Shown: piece after piece, positions 35,907-44,914 of the stretch | Position numbering within the stretch: position 1 is the stretch's first letter | How the letters are laid out: each line of letters starts with the position of its first letter | Source: Paenisporosarcina sp049671445 | GTDB lineage: Bacteria; Bacillota; Bacilli; Bacillales_A; Planococcaceae | Direction of reading: 5' to 3' | Length of the DNA: 64,000 bases | NCBI RefSeq assembly: GCF_049671445.1 | Contig: NZ_JBATUX010000064.1 | Coordinates: forward strand, 62,001 to 126,000 | Position numbers and translations under genes: made by a program | Notes under the pieces: generated by a model | Told to the model about the DNA's origin: nothing | The model's input: the letters and a program-made list of their open reading frames with translations, nothing else | The model's database searches: none

Positions 35907-37808
35907 ATGAAGAACAAAAATTACCCTAAACATTCGATTTTGGCAATAGCCATTTTGCTAACTTGGATTAAAACATATGTGGTATATCATACTAGTTTTG
36001 ATATGAAAATTGAAAATGTCATGCAACAATTCATCTTGTTTATGAACCCTTTAAGTTTTTTGCTTGCTGTGTATGGTATTTCACTATTCTTTAAGTCCGT
36101 TAAAGTTAGAAATCGATATTTATTAATTACGAGTTCAGTATTAGCCGTAATATTATATGCAAACGTTGCATTTTATCGCTTCTTTAGCGATTTCATTACA
36201 TTACCGGTATTGTTCCAAACGAGCAACTTTAGTGATTTAGGAGCTTCTGCAGCTGAAAGTGTTTTCTTTACAGACGTTTTTTACTTTACTGATGTTGTTT
36301 TATTGTTCGTAGCAATGAAATGGTTGCCAAATGTTAAAGAAACAGCAATCGTTAAGCCAGCAATTCGTCGAGCATATTTTGTAATTGCTGCAGCTATTAT
36401 GTTTTTAAATTTAGGACTTGCTGAAACTGAGCGTCCTCAACTTCTTACACGAAGCTTTGATCGTGAATTATTAGTGAAAAATATTGGGACATATAACTAC
36501 CATATTTACGATATTTATATTCAATCTAAATCACATGCACAACGCGCTTTAGCGGATGGCAGTGAATTAGTCGAAGTAAATAACTATGTACGTTCAAACC
36601 AAGCAGAACCCAATTATGAAGTGTTCGGTACTGCAGAAGGTAAAAATGTAATCGTCGTATCATTAGAGTCGCTTCAAACGTTTGTTGTGAACGAAGAAAT
36701 GAATGGTGAAGTGGTTACACCTTTCTTAAATAGCTTAACTAAAGATAAAGATACGTACTATTTCCCGAATTTCTACCATCAAACGGGTCTAGGGAAAACT
36801 TCTGACTCAGAGTTTATAGTCGAAAATGGCTTGTATCCTCTAGGTGGAGGAGCTGTGTTCTTTACTAACAGTGGAAACACTTATAACTCGATGGCTGAAA
36901 AGTTAAATGAAAAAGGTTATTTCACAAATGTTATGCACTCAAATAACAAGAGTTTCTGGAATCGCGACATCATGTACAACGCATTAAACATAGATAAATT
37001 CTATGATGTAGATAGTTATGAAGTTGGAGAAGGCGATGCAGTTAACTGGGGTTTAAAAGATATTCCATTCTTTAAACAATCAGTTAATCACATGACTGAA
37101 ATGCAGAAGCCTTTCTATTCTAGGTTAATTACCTTAACAAATCATTATCCTTTCCATTTGGAAGAAGAGGATCAATCAATTCCTGAATATGATTCGAATT
37201 CTGGTACATTGAACCGTTATTTCCAAACAGCTCGTTACATGGATGAGTCAGTTGAAGTTTTATTTGAAGAATTAAAAGCAAAAGGATTGTATGAAGATTC
37301 TATAATTGTGATGTATGGTGATCATTATGGGATTTCAGAAAACCATAATGAAGCAATGGGACAATATTTAGGAAAAGAAATTACACCTTTTGAAAGTGCT
37401 CAATTACAACGTGTGCCAATGTTTATTCATATACCAGGTTCAGATCAAGGTGAAGTAGTAGAAGAAGTATCAGGACAAATTGATATTCGTCCAACTTTAT
37501 TACATTTACTTGGTGTTGAAACTAGTAAAGATATGCAATTAGGTGCAGATGTGTTCTCTAAAGATCATGAAGAGTTTGTCGTTTTCCGTGATGGGCGATT
37601 TGTAACCGATAAAGTGGTCTATGCAGGAAATATTTGTTATGACAAGGAAACTGGAGAAGAAACAGAATCTGAAGCATGTGCTCCATATATAGAGCGTGCA
37701 GCTGAAGAACTGGAGTACTCAGATGAAATCATAAATAGTGATTTACTTCGTTTTTATGATGAAAAAACAGGGAACCTTTTAATTGATCAAACTACTGAGA
37801 AAAAATAA
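35907..37808 (+). CDS. yqgS: LTA synthase family sulfatase-like membrane enzyme
   Basis: Polymerises glycerol phosphate onto the lipoteichoic acid anchor outside the membrane. The 633 residues have five membrane segments (residues 8-170) and an extracellular sulfatase-fold domain. Catalytic landmarks: metal ligand E254 in VSLESLQ, nucleophile T298 in GLGKTSDSEF, and YGDHYG. ATG 35907 is nine bases behind AAGGAGG. Position after yqgQ equals B. subtilis yqgS, one of four LtaS paralogues. The ECF-type promoter suggests an envelope-stress role. A terminator follows. Confidence 0.92.
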   Translation: MKNKNYPKHSILAIAILLTWIKTYVVYHTSFDMKIENVMQQFILFMNPLSFLLAVYGISLFFKSVKVRNRYLLITSSVLAVILYANVAFYRFFSDFITLPVLFQTSNFSDLGASAAESVFFTDVFYFTDVVLLFVAMKWLPNVKETAIVKPAIRRAYFVIAAAIMFLNLGLAETERPQLLTRSFDRELLVKNIGTYNYHIYDIYIQSKSHAQRALADGSELVEVNNYVRSNQAEPNYEVFGTAEGKNVIVVSLESLQTFVVNEEMNGEVVTPFLNSLTKDKDTYYFPNFYHQTGLGKTSDSEFIVENGLYPLGGGAVFFTNSGNTYNSMAEKLNEKGYFTNVMHSNNKSFWNRDIMYNALNIDKFYDVDSYEVGEGDAVNWGLKDIPFFKQSVNHMTEMQKPFYSRLITLTNHYPFHLEEEDQSIPEYDSNSGTLNRYFQTARYMDESVEVLFEELKAKGLYEDSIIVMYGDHYGISENHNEAMGQYLGKEITPFESAQLQRVPMFIHIPGSDQGEVVEEVSGQIDIRPTLLHLLGVETSKDMQLGADVFSKDHEEFVVFRDGRFVTDKVVYAGNICYDKETGEETESEACAPYIERAAEELEYSDEIINSDLLRFYDEKTGNLLIDQTTEKK

Positions 37809-37826
37809 GTTTAAATTAACCAATCG

Positions 37827-37866
37827 TCGTCTAAAAGTGTTTAATCACTTTTAGACGATTTTTTTG
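37827..37866 (+). terminator. Terminator after the LTA-synthase gene
   Basis: TCGTCTAAAAGTG pairs with CACTTTTAGACGA plus seven T. Confidence 0.94.
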
Positions 37867-37921
37867 TTTTTTGAAACACATTGGTGAATTAAACGTACTA
37901 CTATGTATAGAGAGAGGGGGC

Positions 37922-39022
37922 ATGAAGATGAAGCGTGGTATAACGTCCATATTGATACTACTTATTATTATTTCAGGCTGTCAACCGACGACCACGGAAA
38001 TATCTAAACCACCAAAAGAATCTCTAACTAAAGAAGAAAAACTAGTAGAATTTAAAACTTTATCCATTCAAAGTGAAAACCTTGAACGAGTGATAGGATG
38101 GATATCGAATGAAGAAATTCTTTATGCAACGCGACAAGGGTTAGATTTTTCTCTTCTTTCATATGATATAGTCACTGGTGAGAGTAAAGAAATCACTAAA
38201 ATCTCAGATCCAATAATAGAAGTTAAAATTCATCCGGATCTAACTAGGTTAGCTGTTGTTACTTCACGTAACTCATTAAGTGCAACTATACATATATTTT
38301 CTGTATTAGGAGAAGACTTTGACGAATTAATTATCGAATCATCAGAAATGTACTGGGATTGGAATTCACTTAATAATGAACAATTGTTCTTCAGTGCTTT
38401 TTATGAAGATTGGACATTTGATTCTTTTGTTTATTCTAGTGACAAAAGAGAGCTAAACCGAATTGAAACGACAGATCCTTTCGGCAAGTGGGGGCATGAC
38501 TCCACCATACAAACGATTCTTTGGCCTCAAAATGATGCATTAAGCGGTGGGGCAATACGTGAATTGATTATTGAAACAAACTCCTTCGAAGACTCTATAG
38601 ACTCAAACATCATATATGTGGAATCGTTTAGAGAGATAACTTTAACTGTCAGAATTTCTGAAGATCAGAAGTTGTTTTTATATTCGCTAACCAATATAAG
38701 GGATGGAAAGAGTGCAACATATGAAATGCCAGCTGTTAGTAACTATTCACAGTGGTTTGTTCCAGAAGTTGAGTGGCTCGCTGACGGAAGTATGATGACA
38801 TATCAAGCTGCGGAATCTGGATTAATGGATACAATCCCAACGGATTATGAAATTATTCAATTAACATCTGAAGCAACGGATAAGAAATCAGTTTGGAAAG
38901 GACCATACGAGCCGTTTACATGTTCACCTTTAGGAACCCATTGTTTGAAAGGTGTGCAGTTAGAGGAAATGTTTGTTGTAGAGAGTGGAAGAGTAGAGCC
39001 GTGGATTGAAATATTAGAATAA
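37922..39022 (+). CDS. yqgU: YqgU-like lipoprotein with predicted beta-propeller
   Basis: 366 residues; signal peptide of a lipoprotein ending in IIISGC (lipidated C20). The mature part is a series of short beta-rich repeats such as ERVIGWISNEEILYATRQG and IIEVKIHPDLTRLAVVTS, consistent with a propeller fold. Position after yqgS matches YqgU of B. subtilis. ATG 37922 with GAGAGGGGG; ATG 37928 is also possible. Outer-face membrane protein of unknown function. Confidence 0.8.
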   Translation: MKMKRGITSILILLIIISGCQPTTTEISKPPKESLTKEEKLVEFKTLSIQSENLERVIGWISNEEILYATRQGLDFSLLSYDIVTGESKEITKISDPIIEVKIHPDLTRLAVVTSRNSLSATIHIFSVLGEDFDELIIESSEMYWDWNSLNNEQLFFSAFYEDWTFDSFVYSSDKRELNRIETTDPFGKWGHDSTIQTILWPQNDALSGGAIRELIIETNSFEDSIDSNIIYVESFREITLTVRISEDQKLFLYSLTNIRDGKSATYEMPAVSNYSQWFVPEVEWLADGSMMTYQAAESGLMDTIPTDYEIIQLTSEATDKKSVWKGPYEPFTCSPLGTHCLKGVQLEEMFVVESGRVEPWIEILE

Positions 39023-39025
39023 ATA

Positions 39026-39061
39026 AAAAAGCTAACGTTCAATTTGAACGTTAGCTTTTTT
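39026..39061. terminator. Bidirectional terminator
   Basis: AAAAAGCTAACGTTC pairs with GAACGTTAGCTTTTT; serves yqgU and the converging DUF2759 gene. Confidence 0.94.
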
Positions 39062-39062
39062 A

Positions 39063-39242
39063 TTAGTGTAAGCTTGGTGGAAAGCCGTGCTTCACAATTG
39101 TCATGACTGTGAAGAATCCGAAAATAGCGAAAGTACCAAAATTAAAGAGTATGCTTAAAAGGTTTTTCTCTTTAAAAGCTTGATAAGTACCAATTGCTGC
39201 TAAAATTGCAACTAGGCCAAAAATAACCATTAATAAGTTCAT
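39063..39242 (-). CDS. yqgW: DUF2759-family small membrane protein (YqgW-like)
   Basis: 59 residues with two hydrophobic segments (MNLLMVIFGLVAILAAIGTY and ILFNFGTFAIFGFFTVMTIV) and a short polar tail GFPPSLH. ATG 39242 has GGAG eight bases upstream on the minus strand. Position between yqgU and yqgX fits YqgW. Function unknown. Confidence 0.82.
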   Translation of the reverse strand: MNLLMVIFGLVAILAAIGTYQAFKEKNLLSILFNFGTFAIFGFFTVMTIVKHGFPPSLH

Positions 39243-39406
39243 GAAAGACACTCCTTTTGATATCTTAAATTTGATATCGAATACAAGTTTTCTACCTTAT
39301 TATAAATTTATATTAGGGGTTTGTCGAGGATTAAAAAGTGTCGGATATATGAACGGGAGATGTACACGTGCTATCTTTCTGCTACAATAACTTAGAGGTG
39401 AAGCAC

Positions 39407-40045
39407 ATGTTGAATATTCGTACATATCCCTTAGGACCATTACAAACAAATTGTTATGTGATATCGAATAAAGATAAGCACTGTTTGATTATTGATCCAG
39501 GTGAACAAGGAGAAGCATTAGCTAAAGAGATACGTAAATTAAAATTAAAACCATTAGCTATACTATTAACTCATGCACATTTTGATCATATAGGTGCAGT
39601 TGATATCATTAGGGATTTATTTAAGGTTCCAGTATATATCCATCAAGCAGAAAAAAATTGGTTATCAGACTCAACAAAAAATGGTTCGGCTCGATATCGA
39701 GAGTTACCTTTAATTGAAGGAAAAGACGCAGATATCTTGATTGATCAAGAAGGACAGTTAGAAATTGGACCGTTTACTTTTACCATGTTCCATACACCGG
39801 GTCATTCTCCGGGGAGTATCAGTTATTGGTTCAAAGAAGATGGGTTTGCCGTAGTAGGTGATACTTTGTTTAAGGGAAGTATCGGCAGAACGGATTTACC
39901 TTATGGTAACCATAAAGAGTTAATTCAATCCATTCACAATAAACTTCTTACATTGCCAGAGCATACGATTTGTTATCCTGGTCATGGAGAACCAACAACA
40001 CCCGAAGAAGAGATGGATCGAAACCCATTTTTAAACGGATTATAA
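39407..40045 (+). CDS. yqgX: MBL-fold metallo-hydrolase (YqgX, glyoxalase II-like)
   Basis: 212 residues of the metallo-beta-lactamase fold. Metal ligands are in THAHFDHIG (H-x-H-x-D-H), the FHTPGHSPGS histidine, the VVGDTLF aspartate and YPGHG. The family includes hydroxyacylglutathione hydrolases; in bacilli the substrate may be a bacillithiol thioester, which is not shown. ATG 39407 has GAGGTGAAG upstream. Terminator follows. Confidence 0.9.
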   Translation: MLNIRTYPLGPLQTNCYVISNKDKHCLIIDPGEQGEALAKEIRKLKLKPLAILLTHAHFDHIGAVDIIRDLFKVPVYIHQAEKNWLSDSTKNGSARYRELPLIEGKDADILIDQEGQLEIGPFTFTMFHTPGHSPGSISYWFKEDGFAVVGDTLFKGSIGRTDLPYGNHKELIQSIHNKLLTLPEHTICYPGHGEPTTPEEEMDRNPFLNGL

Positions 40046-40053
40046 AATATACA

Positions 40054-40089
40054 AAAAAGACAGTCAATATAAAAATTGACTGTCTTTTT
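40054..40089. terminator. Bidirectional terminator between yqgX and yqgY
   Basis: AAAAAGACAGTCAAT pairs with ATTGACTGTCTTTTT. Confidence 0.93.
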
Positions 40090-40105
40090 ATTTTCATAAT
40101 CGTTT

Positions 40106-40348
40106 TTAATGTCCTGCACCAGGTACGTGGATAAATGTCGTATAGTAAGTGAAGCCAGCAAAAAACACCGTTAAATATGCTCCGAAGATGTAAATGTACA
40201 TACGTTCTGAAAGGTTTAAGAAACCTAAAAGAATAAATAAGCCTGTGTTTGCTAGAAATAATAATGATGCCGAATACATATCACCTAAATAAAACATAAC
40301 TGCGAAAATTCCTGTCCAGAAACCCATCACTTTATACATATTGTTCAT
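40106..40348 (-). CDS. yqgY: DUF2626-family small membrane protein (YqgY-like)
   Basis: 80 residues with three hydrophobic segments (MGFWTGIFAVMFYLGDMY, LLFLANTGLFILLGFLNL, MYIYIFGAYLTVFFAGFTYY). ATG 40348 has AGGAGGGG upstream on the minus strand. Neighbours match B. subtilis yqgY. Function unknown. Confidence 0.85.
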   Translation of the reverse strand: MNNMYKVMGFWTGIFAVMFYLGDMYSASLLFLANTGLFILLGFLNLSERMYIYIFGAYLTVFFAGFTYYTTFIHVPGAGH

Positions 40349-40562
40349 GAGTAGTCCCCTCCTTTTACAACTATACAATAATCTCTACCTCATTATAGAT
40401 GATTCGGTTCCTAGATGTAAACTCTAGAATGTCTTTAGAATGTGACAGAACAGTGGAAGTTCATAATTCTAGTCCGAAAATAAGAAAAAAATGTATTGTT
40501 ACTTCAATTTTAACCCTAAATCAGTCTGAATAATGCTATATAAAAAAGATTTTACATAACTG

Positions 40563-40592
40563 GTGACAAACATTATACAAATGTTGTACAAT
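40563..40592 (+). promoter_or_regulatory. Candidate promoter of the Spx-family gene
   Basis: GTGACA (40563-40568), 18 bases, TACAAT (40587-40592). I see no sigma-B type motif here although the B. subtilis homologue mgsR is sigma-B dependent. Confidence 0.45.
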
Positions 40593-40626
40593 GTGTATAA
40601 CGAAAAAGAAAATTGGAGGAATTCAA

Positions 40627-41004
40627 ATGGCTGAATTAAAATTTTATACCTATCCTTCTTGTACATCTTGTCGTAAAACCAAAAAATGGTTAATAGAAAA
40701 TCAAATTATTTTTGAAGAAAGACATCTATTTCGCCAAACGCCAACTGTAGAAGAACTAAAATTTCTTTTATCATTAACATCTGAAGGTTTAGATGAAATT
40801 TTAGCAACACGCAGTCAATCATTTAAAGATTTAAATTTAGAAATAGACGATTTGCCATTATCAAAAGTTGTTGAATTAATTGTTGAGAACCCCAAATTAT
40901 TGAGACGACCAATATTAACCGACGGAAAGCAGTTAGTTGTGGGGTACCAGCCGGAACATTTGGGCACCTTTTGCCGCAAAAGAAAATTATTCCCTGCAGT
41001 TTAG
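40627..41004 (+). CDS. mgsR: Spx/MgsR-family regulator (ArsC fold)
   Basis: 125 residues with a thioredoxin-like ArsC fold, redox motif C12-T-S-C15 and the RRPIL segment. Spx proteins bind the RNA polymerase alpha subunit and change promoter choice under stress. Position after yqgY corresponds to yqgZ (mgsR), a modulator of the general stress response whose activity depends on the CxxC redox switch. ATG 40627 with TGGAGGA. A strong terminator follows. A paralogous spx elsewhere is expected, so the MgsR name rests mostly on position. Confidence 0.82.
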   Translation: MAELKFYTYPSCTSCRKTKKWLIENQIIFEERHLFRQTPTVEELKFLLSLTSEGLDEILATRSQSFKDLNLEIDDLPLSKVVELIVENPKLLRRPILTDGKQLVVGYQPEHLGTFCRKRKLFPAV

Positions 41005-41009
41005 AGGGC

Positions 41010-41053
41010 AAAATTAAAATTTCCTACCGCAAAGGGTGGGAAATTTTAATTTT
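41010..41053 (+). terminator. Terminator after mgsR
   Basis: AAAATTAAAATTTCCTACC pairs with GGGTGGGAAATTTTAATTTT (loop GCAAA). Confidence 0.92.
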
Positions 41054-41098
41054 GAGGAAAAATATTCACAAATACATAATTCGAGTTTATAGTAGGCG

Positions 41099-41128
41099 TT
41101 ACAGGTTAAGAGCGGTCCTGACCTGTAA
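41099..41128. promoter_or_regulatory. Inverted repeat in front of the comG operon
   Basis: TTACAGGT (41099-41106) and ACCTGTAA (41121-41128) form a perfect 8-base inverted repeat with a 14-base loop just before the comGA start. The loop contains GAGCGGTCCTG, which recurs at about 41199 inside comGA. Function unknown. Confidence 0.4.
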
Positions 41129-41146
41129 GGGTGAATGGTATTATTC

Positions 41147-42190
41147 ATGAGCGATTTATTGAATATCATTGAACAAAAAAGTGACGAGTTAATAAATCGA
41201 GCGGTCCTGGCCCGTGCTTCAGATATTCATTTAATTCCTTCATCAGACCTATACACCATATATTTTCGTCTACACACTAAACTTATCCCTGCAGGTAAGC
41301 TTCACCTGGATATCGGGGATCGCATGATTTCATACTTCAAGTTTTTATCCTCTCTCGATATCAGTGAAAAACGAAAACCTCAAAGCGGTTCATTTCAACA
41401 ATCCTTCAATTCTCAAACATGTTCTTTTAGAGTCTCTACCTTACCGTCAGTCCAAAATAAAGAAAGTCTTGTTATTAGAGTTCAGTTACATGATGATTCA
41501 AAACCGTTACATGAACTATCACTTAACAAGGATACGGCTCATGTACTTCATGATTTAATGTTGGCTCGGCAAGGGTTGTTATGTATAACAGGGCCCACTG
41601 GTTGCGGTAAAACAACAACTATGTACTCCTTAACGAGTTACAGTGCGCATCAACTGAATAGGCATGTCATTTCATTAGAAGATCCAGTGGAAAACAGTCA
41701 ATCTCATTTACTTCAAATTCAAGTGAACGAACGATCAGGCATTACGTACTCAACAGGATTAAAAGCTATTTTACGGCATTCTCCGGATGTCATAATGATC
41801 GGTGAGATTCGTGATATGGAGACTGCTCAAGCAGCAGTTCAAGCATCATTAACAGGTCATTTAGTCATTACAACGGTTCATGCTAAAAATCCATTAGGGT
41901 GTTTGTATCGATTAATGGACTTAGGGATACCAATCGATGATTTAAAACAAGCCATTCTTGGAATTACCAGTCAGCAATTAGTCATCACTTCTTTTGATCG
42001 AGAAGATGACCGACTTAGTCCAAATCGATCATCATTGTATGAGATTTTATACGGCAACACCCTTGAGCAAGCATTTGATGCAATTAAGGCAGGTAAAACT
42101 TTTAATATGCCTATTGAATCTACCCTTTACTCTCAATATGAAAGAGGAGTTGAGATGGGTGTTATACAAGTATCTCCAATCACGTATTGA
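41147..42190 (+). CDS. comGA: Competence pseudopilus ATPase ComGA
   Basis: GspE/PilB-type secretion ATPase that powers assembly of the DNA-uptake pseudopilus. 347 residues: N-terminal domain (ASDIHLIPSSD), Walker A GPTGCGKTTT, Asp box LEDPVE, Walker B region VIMIGEIRD and the His box TTVHAKNP. The tetracysteine zinc motif that B. subtilis ComGA has near residue 280 is missing; the segment reads QQLVITSFDREDD. ATG 41147 is used; ATG 41135 is equally open and neither is well spaced from AAGGGTG. Confidence 0.93.
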   Translation: MSDLLNIIEQKSDELINRAVLARASDIHLIPSSDLYTIYFRLHTKLIPAGKLHLDIGDRMISYFKFLSSLDISEKRKPQSGSFQQSFNSQTCSFRVSTLPSVQNKESLVIRVQLHDDSKPLHELSLNKDTAHVLHDLMLARQGLLCITGPTGCGKTTTMYSLTSYSAHQLNRHVISLEDPVENSQSHLLQIQVNERSGITYSTGLKAILRHSPDVIMIGEIRDMETAQAAVQASLTGHLVITTVHAKNPLGCLYRLMDLGIPIDDLKQAILGITSQQLVITSFDREDDRLSPNRSSLYEILYGNTLEQAFDAIKAGKTFNMPIESTLYSQYERGVEMGVIQVSPITY

Positions 42191-43223
42191 TCATAAGGGT
42201 CTTCAAATACCTAAGAAAAAACAAGCGCAGTTTTTGAAACGACTCTCATCCTTACTACAGGAAGGGTACACTTTTTATGCTTCACTCATTATGTTGCTGC
42301 CTCATCACGTCAAAAAGAGCAAAGAAGCACAGGACATAATGTCAATTCAAATGAAAAATGGGGATGGAGTAACTTCTGTTTTGCAGTCTTTAGGAATTCC
42401 GAGAAGTTATCTATTATCCATTCAAATGGCTGAAGCCCATGGCAAATTACATCAAGCTTTACTAGTTCTTCATGCGCATGTGGCTATGGTGGAGCGAGCG
42501 AAGGCGAGTTTGAAAAAAGTAGTCATGTATCCTTTATTCCTATTTACTATGCTTGCGGGTTTGTTTGTTGCTTTTCGTACCTATTTTTTACCTAATATGA
42601 AGATACTCGCTTCATCTAGGCAAGGCACAACTTCCAATGACACGATGAATGTAGCAAGTGCATTACTGCATCTACCAGATGCTTTATTAATCATGTGTTT
42701 TTTATTCGTTTTAGTTACTATTACTTTTCGTTGGAATATTCGAAAGTATTCATTTGAGGAACAAGTCATGAAGTTGCAAAAAGTTCCATTATTATCTAAG
42801 TGGATGAAATTGTATTGGACGAAAACTTTTTCACAAGAATTAGGAACGCTTCTCGCTAGTGGGTTATCTTTGCAGCTTGCCCTAAATGTACTGAGACAAC
42901 AAAATTTCCAGGCATATTTACAAGTGATTTCAGAAAATATCTACTCATCGGTGTTAATTGGAGAATCTTTAAAACAAGCCGTAGAGATATCTGAATGTTT
43001 CATAGACGATTTTCCAACGTATATTTCGCATGGAGAAAGCAGTGGTCACTTAGCAAAGGAATTATTAATTTACAGCGATTTGTTAAATGAACAAACAGAA
43101 GCTTCTTTGACTAAGTCGCTATCATTTATTCAACCAATATTATTTGGAATCCTGGCTATTTGTATTTTGGCTGCTTACCTATCTATCTTGTTGCCAGTGT
43201 ATGGAATGATCGATTTTATTTAA
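42159..43223 (+). CDS. comGB: Competence pseudopilus membrane protein ComGB
   Basis: GspF/PilC-type polytopic platform protein of the pseudopilus. 354 residues with two T2SF domains, each a helical cytoplasmic part followed by membrane segments (around 130-150, 185-205 and 325-350). GTG 42159, ten bases behind AGAGGAG, is the preferred start; TTG 42150 is an alternative. It overlaps the end of comGA by 32 bases, so the two are coupled. Confidence 0.9.
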   Translation: MLYKYLQSRIDHKGLQIPKKKQAQFLKRLSSLLQEGYTFYASLIMLLPHHVKKSKEAQDIMSIQMKNGDGVTSVLQSLGIPRSYLLSIQMAEAHGKLHQALLVLHAHVAMVERAKASLKKVVMYPLFLFTMLAGLFVAFRTYFLPNMKILASSRQGTTSNDTMNVASALLHLPDALLIMCFLFVLVTITFRWNIRKYSFEEQVMKLQKVPLLSKWMKLYWTKTFSQELGTLLASGLSLQLALNVLRQQNFQAYLQVISENIYSSVLIGESLKQAVEISECFIDDFPTYISHGESSGHLAKELLIYSDLLNEQTEASLTKSLSFIQPILFGILAICILAAYLSILLPVYGMIDFI

Positions 43224-43256
43224 TAAACTTATTGAAAATAAAAGGAGGAAGATGGT

Positions 43257-43574
43257 ATGAAAAAATTCACATGTCAAAAAGGATTTACTTTAATTGAAAT
43301 GATGGTAGTTTTACTGATCATCTCTGTCTTAATATTAATAGCTATTCCGAATGTAACGAAGCATTCAGCAACAATCGATGATAAGGGTTGCGAAGCCTAT
43401 GTCAAAATGGTTCAAGGACAAGTTGAAGCTTATCGAATTGATGTAAAAGCTGTACCGACGCTTACTGACTTAACTGATAATGGCTATTTAAACGAAGGTG
43501 AGACGACATGTCCGAATGGTGCTGGGATTCAGATAGATGCCGCAGGTCTAGTAACAGAAGTTGTCCCTGGATAA
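43257..43574 (+). CDS. comGC: Major competence pseudopilin ComGC
   Basis: Major subunit of the DNA-uptake pseudopilus. 105 residues with a class III signal peptide: basic leader MKKFTCQKG, then FTLIEMMVVLLIIS (cleavage between G and F, glutamate at +5). Two cysteines in the mature part (KGCEAYVK and ETTCPNG) could form the stabilising disulfide. ATG 43257 with AGGAGGAAG. Confidence 0.95.
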   Translation: MKKFTCQKGFTLIEMMVVLLIISVLILIAIPNVTKHSATIDDKGCEAYVKMVQGQVEAYRIDVKAVPTLTDLTDNGYLNEGETTCPNGAGIQIDAAGLVTEVVPG

Positions 43575-43992
43575 TCGAGGATATTCGTTAGTTGAATTAC
43601 TTCTTGTGCTGACGATCGTTCTAATTATTAGTTCAAGTGCCGTCCATTTTAATAATCGCTATATTGAAAATCGAACATTTGAATTATTTTATAATCAACT
43701 AAAACTCGATGTTGCGCATATTCAAATGATTGCATTAACCGAAGAAAGGTATATGAAATTGGTTTTTGAAACAGGAGGAAGTCGATATGTAGGAAGGAAA
43801 TCATTGTTTGATTCTATTTTCGAAAGGAAATTACCTCCTGGATATCGGTGGTCATCAAGTAGTACATTAAATGAGGTGTCTTTTCATCCAAATGGTACCG
43901 TTGTAAAGTTTGGGACATTGGCTTTTATTACACCTGATGGGATAAAAACCGTTCGTGTTTTTATAGGGAAGGGACGTATGGTGCTTGAATAG
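43561..43992 (+). CDS. comGD: Minor pseudopilin ComGD
   Basis: 143 residues with the prepilin motif NRGYSLVELLLVLTIVLII. The start TTG 43561 lies inside comGC and has no clear ribosome binding site, so coupling is likely. The mature part is beta-rich with FHPNGT, common in minor pseudopilins. Confidence 0.85.
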   Translation: MSLDNRGYSLVELLLVLTIVLIISSSAVHFNNRYIENRTFELFYNQLKLDVAHIQMIALTEERYMKLVFETGGSRYVGRKSLFDSIFERKLPPGYRWSSSSTLNEVSFHPNGTVVKFGTLAFITPDGIKTVRVFIGKGRMVLE

Positions 43993-44284
43993 GAATCAAG
44001 GGTTTTCGTTCGTAGAAACAATCCTGACTGTCAGTATATTATTTATAGTTTTTGGGACGTTGCTGCCTTTAACAAATCAAATGAAGCTTCAATTAGCAGA
44101 AAAAAGACTAGAATTACATGTTGCCATTGCCAAAAATCAAGCTGCAACTGCTTTGCAAAATGGAACAATTTCTGGTGTCGTTAATCTCGATGCAGTGGAT
44201 TATTCTTGGAGTTGGAGTCACCCTTCGCTTTGTGTGAATTATGTGTTTTTTGGAGAGAATCATGAATCATGCGATACCTACTAA
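43985..44284 (+). CDS. comGE: Minor pseudopilin ComGE
   Basis: 99 residues with the prepilin motif NQGFSFVETILTVSILF. Start TTG 43985 overlaps comGD by eight bases. Slightly shorter than the B. subtilis protein. Assigned by order and motif. Confidence 0.8.
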   Translation: MNRNQGFSFVETILTVSILFIVFGTLLPLTNQMKLQLAEKRLELHVAIAKNQAATALQNGTISGVVNLDAVDYSWSWSHPSLCVNYVFFGENHESCDTY

Positions 44285-44709
44285 GTTCTAAGGGATACAC
44301 ATTTATTGATGCGATTCTTCATCTTTCTGTTCTGATGCTCTTCTCACAGTTGATTTTATTTTATTCGATGTGGTTTAAACAAATAGAAAAACAGTTCTTT
44401 CATGCTGAACCAATTGAGTGGGAAATGTTTTCGCTCGATATAGAAAGTTCCGTATCGACAGTTACAACAATTGGCGAGCAAGTGAATCAAACCGGTGTAC
44501 GTTTTGTTAAAAATGGAGAAGAGTTTGATATTGAATGCTACCAATCCCTCATTCGCAAACAGAAAAACCGTTTAGGTCATGAGCCGATGTTAACTGGTTT
44601 AAATTCATGCAAAATACAATTGATAGAGAATCAAGTATTAATAAAAGTAGAATTTGAAAATGGACGAAAAGAGGAACGTACATATGAAGTTTCTGTTTCC
44701 TCGCAATGA
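44269..44709 (+). CDS. comGF: Minor pseudopilin ComGF
   Basis: 146 residues with prepilin-like start SSKGYTFIDAILHLSVLMLF; the +5 position is aspartate rather than glutamate (YTFID), as is common in ComGF. ATG 44269 overlaps comGE by 16 bases. The C-terminal half includes YQSLIRKQKNRLGHEPMLTGL. Confidence 0.8.
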   Translation: MRYLLSSKGYTFIDAILHLSVLMLFSQLILFYSMWFKQIEKQFFHAEPIEWEMFSLDIESSVSTVTTIGEQVNQTGVRFVKNGEEFDIECYQSLIRKQKNRLGHEPMLTGLNSCKIQLIENQVLIKVEFENGRKEERTYEVSVSSQ

Positions 44710-44869
44710 ATCTGGCTTCTTGCTTCCAGTAGCTATTGTCTTGTTATTTATTGTATCCGGCGTGCTTTTATACTTCGTTACTTCTTACGTATCTCAGATG
44801 AATATTTATGAGATGTTGGAAAGTCATTATATATCTGCTACTATTAAAAAAATGGAAAGTCAGAGATAG
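44684..44869 (+). CDS. comGG: ComGG-like protein, short
   Basis: 61 residues: RNESGFLLPVAIVLLFIVSGVLLYF is a hydrophobic ComGG-like start, but the rest of the protein is about half of the B. subtilis length (around 124). ATG 44684 with GAGGAA upstream, overlapping comGF by 26 bases. The stop is followed by aroK after 45 bases, so no C-terminal remainder is found in another frame. Either a naturally short form or a truncated gene. Confidence 0.65.
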   Translation: MKFLFPRNESGFLLPVAIVLLFIVSGVLLYFVTSYVSQMNIYEMLESHYISATIKKMESQR

Positions 44870-44914
44870 TAGCGGTTTTGTTATGATTTGTAGTGAAGTA
44901 AGTGGGGTAGTAGT

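Noticed and set aside
41035..41060. ComK-like AT box (AAAT-N5-TTTT)
   Set aside because: It is part of the mgsR terminator stem and a second box at a valid spacing is missing.
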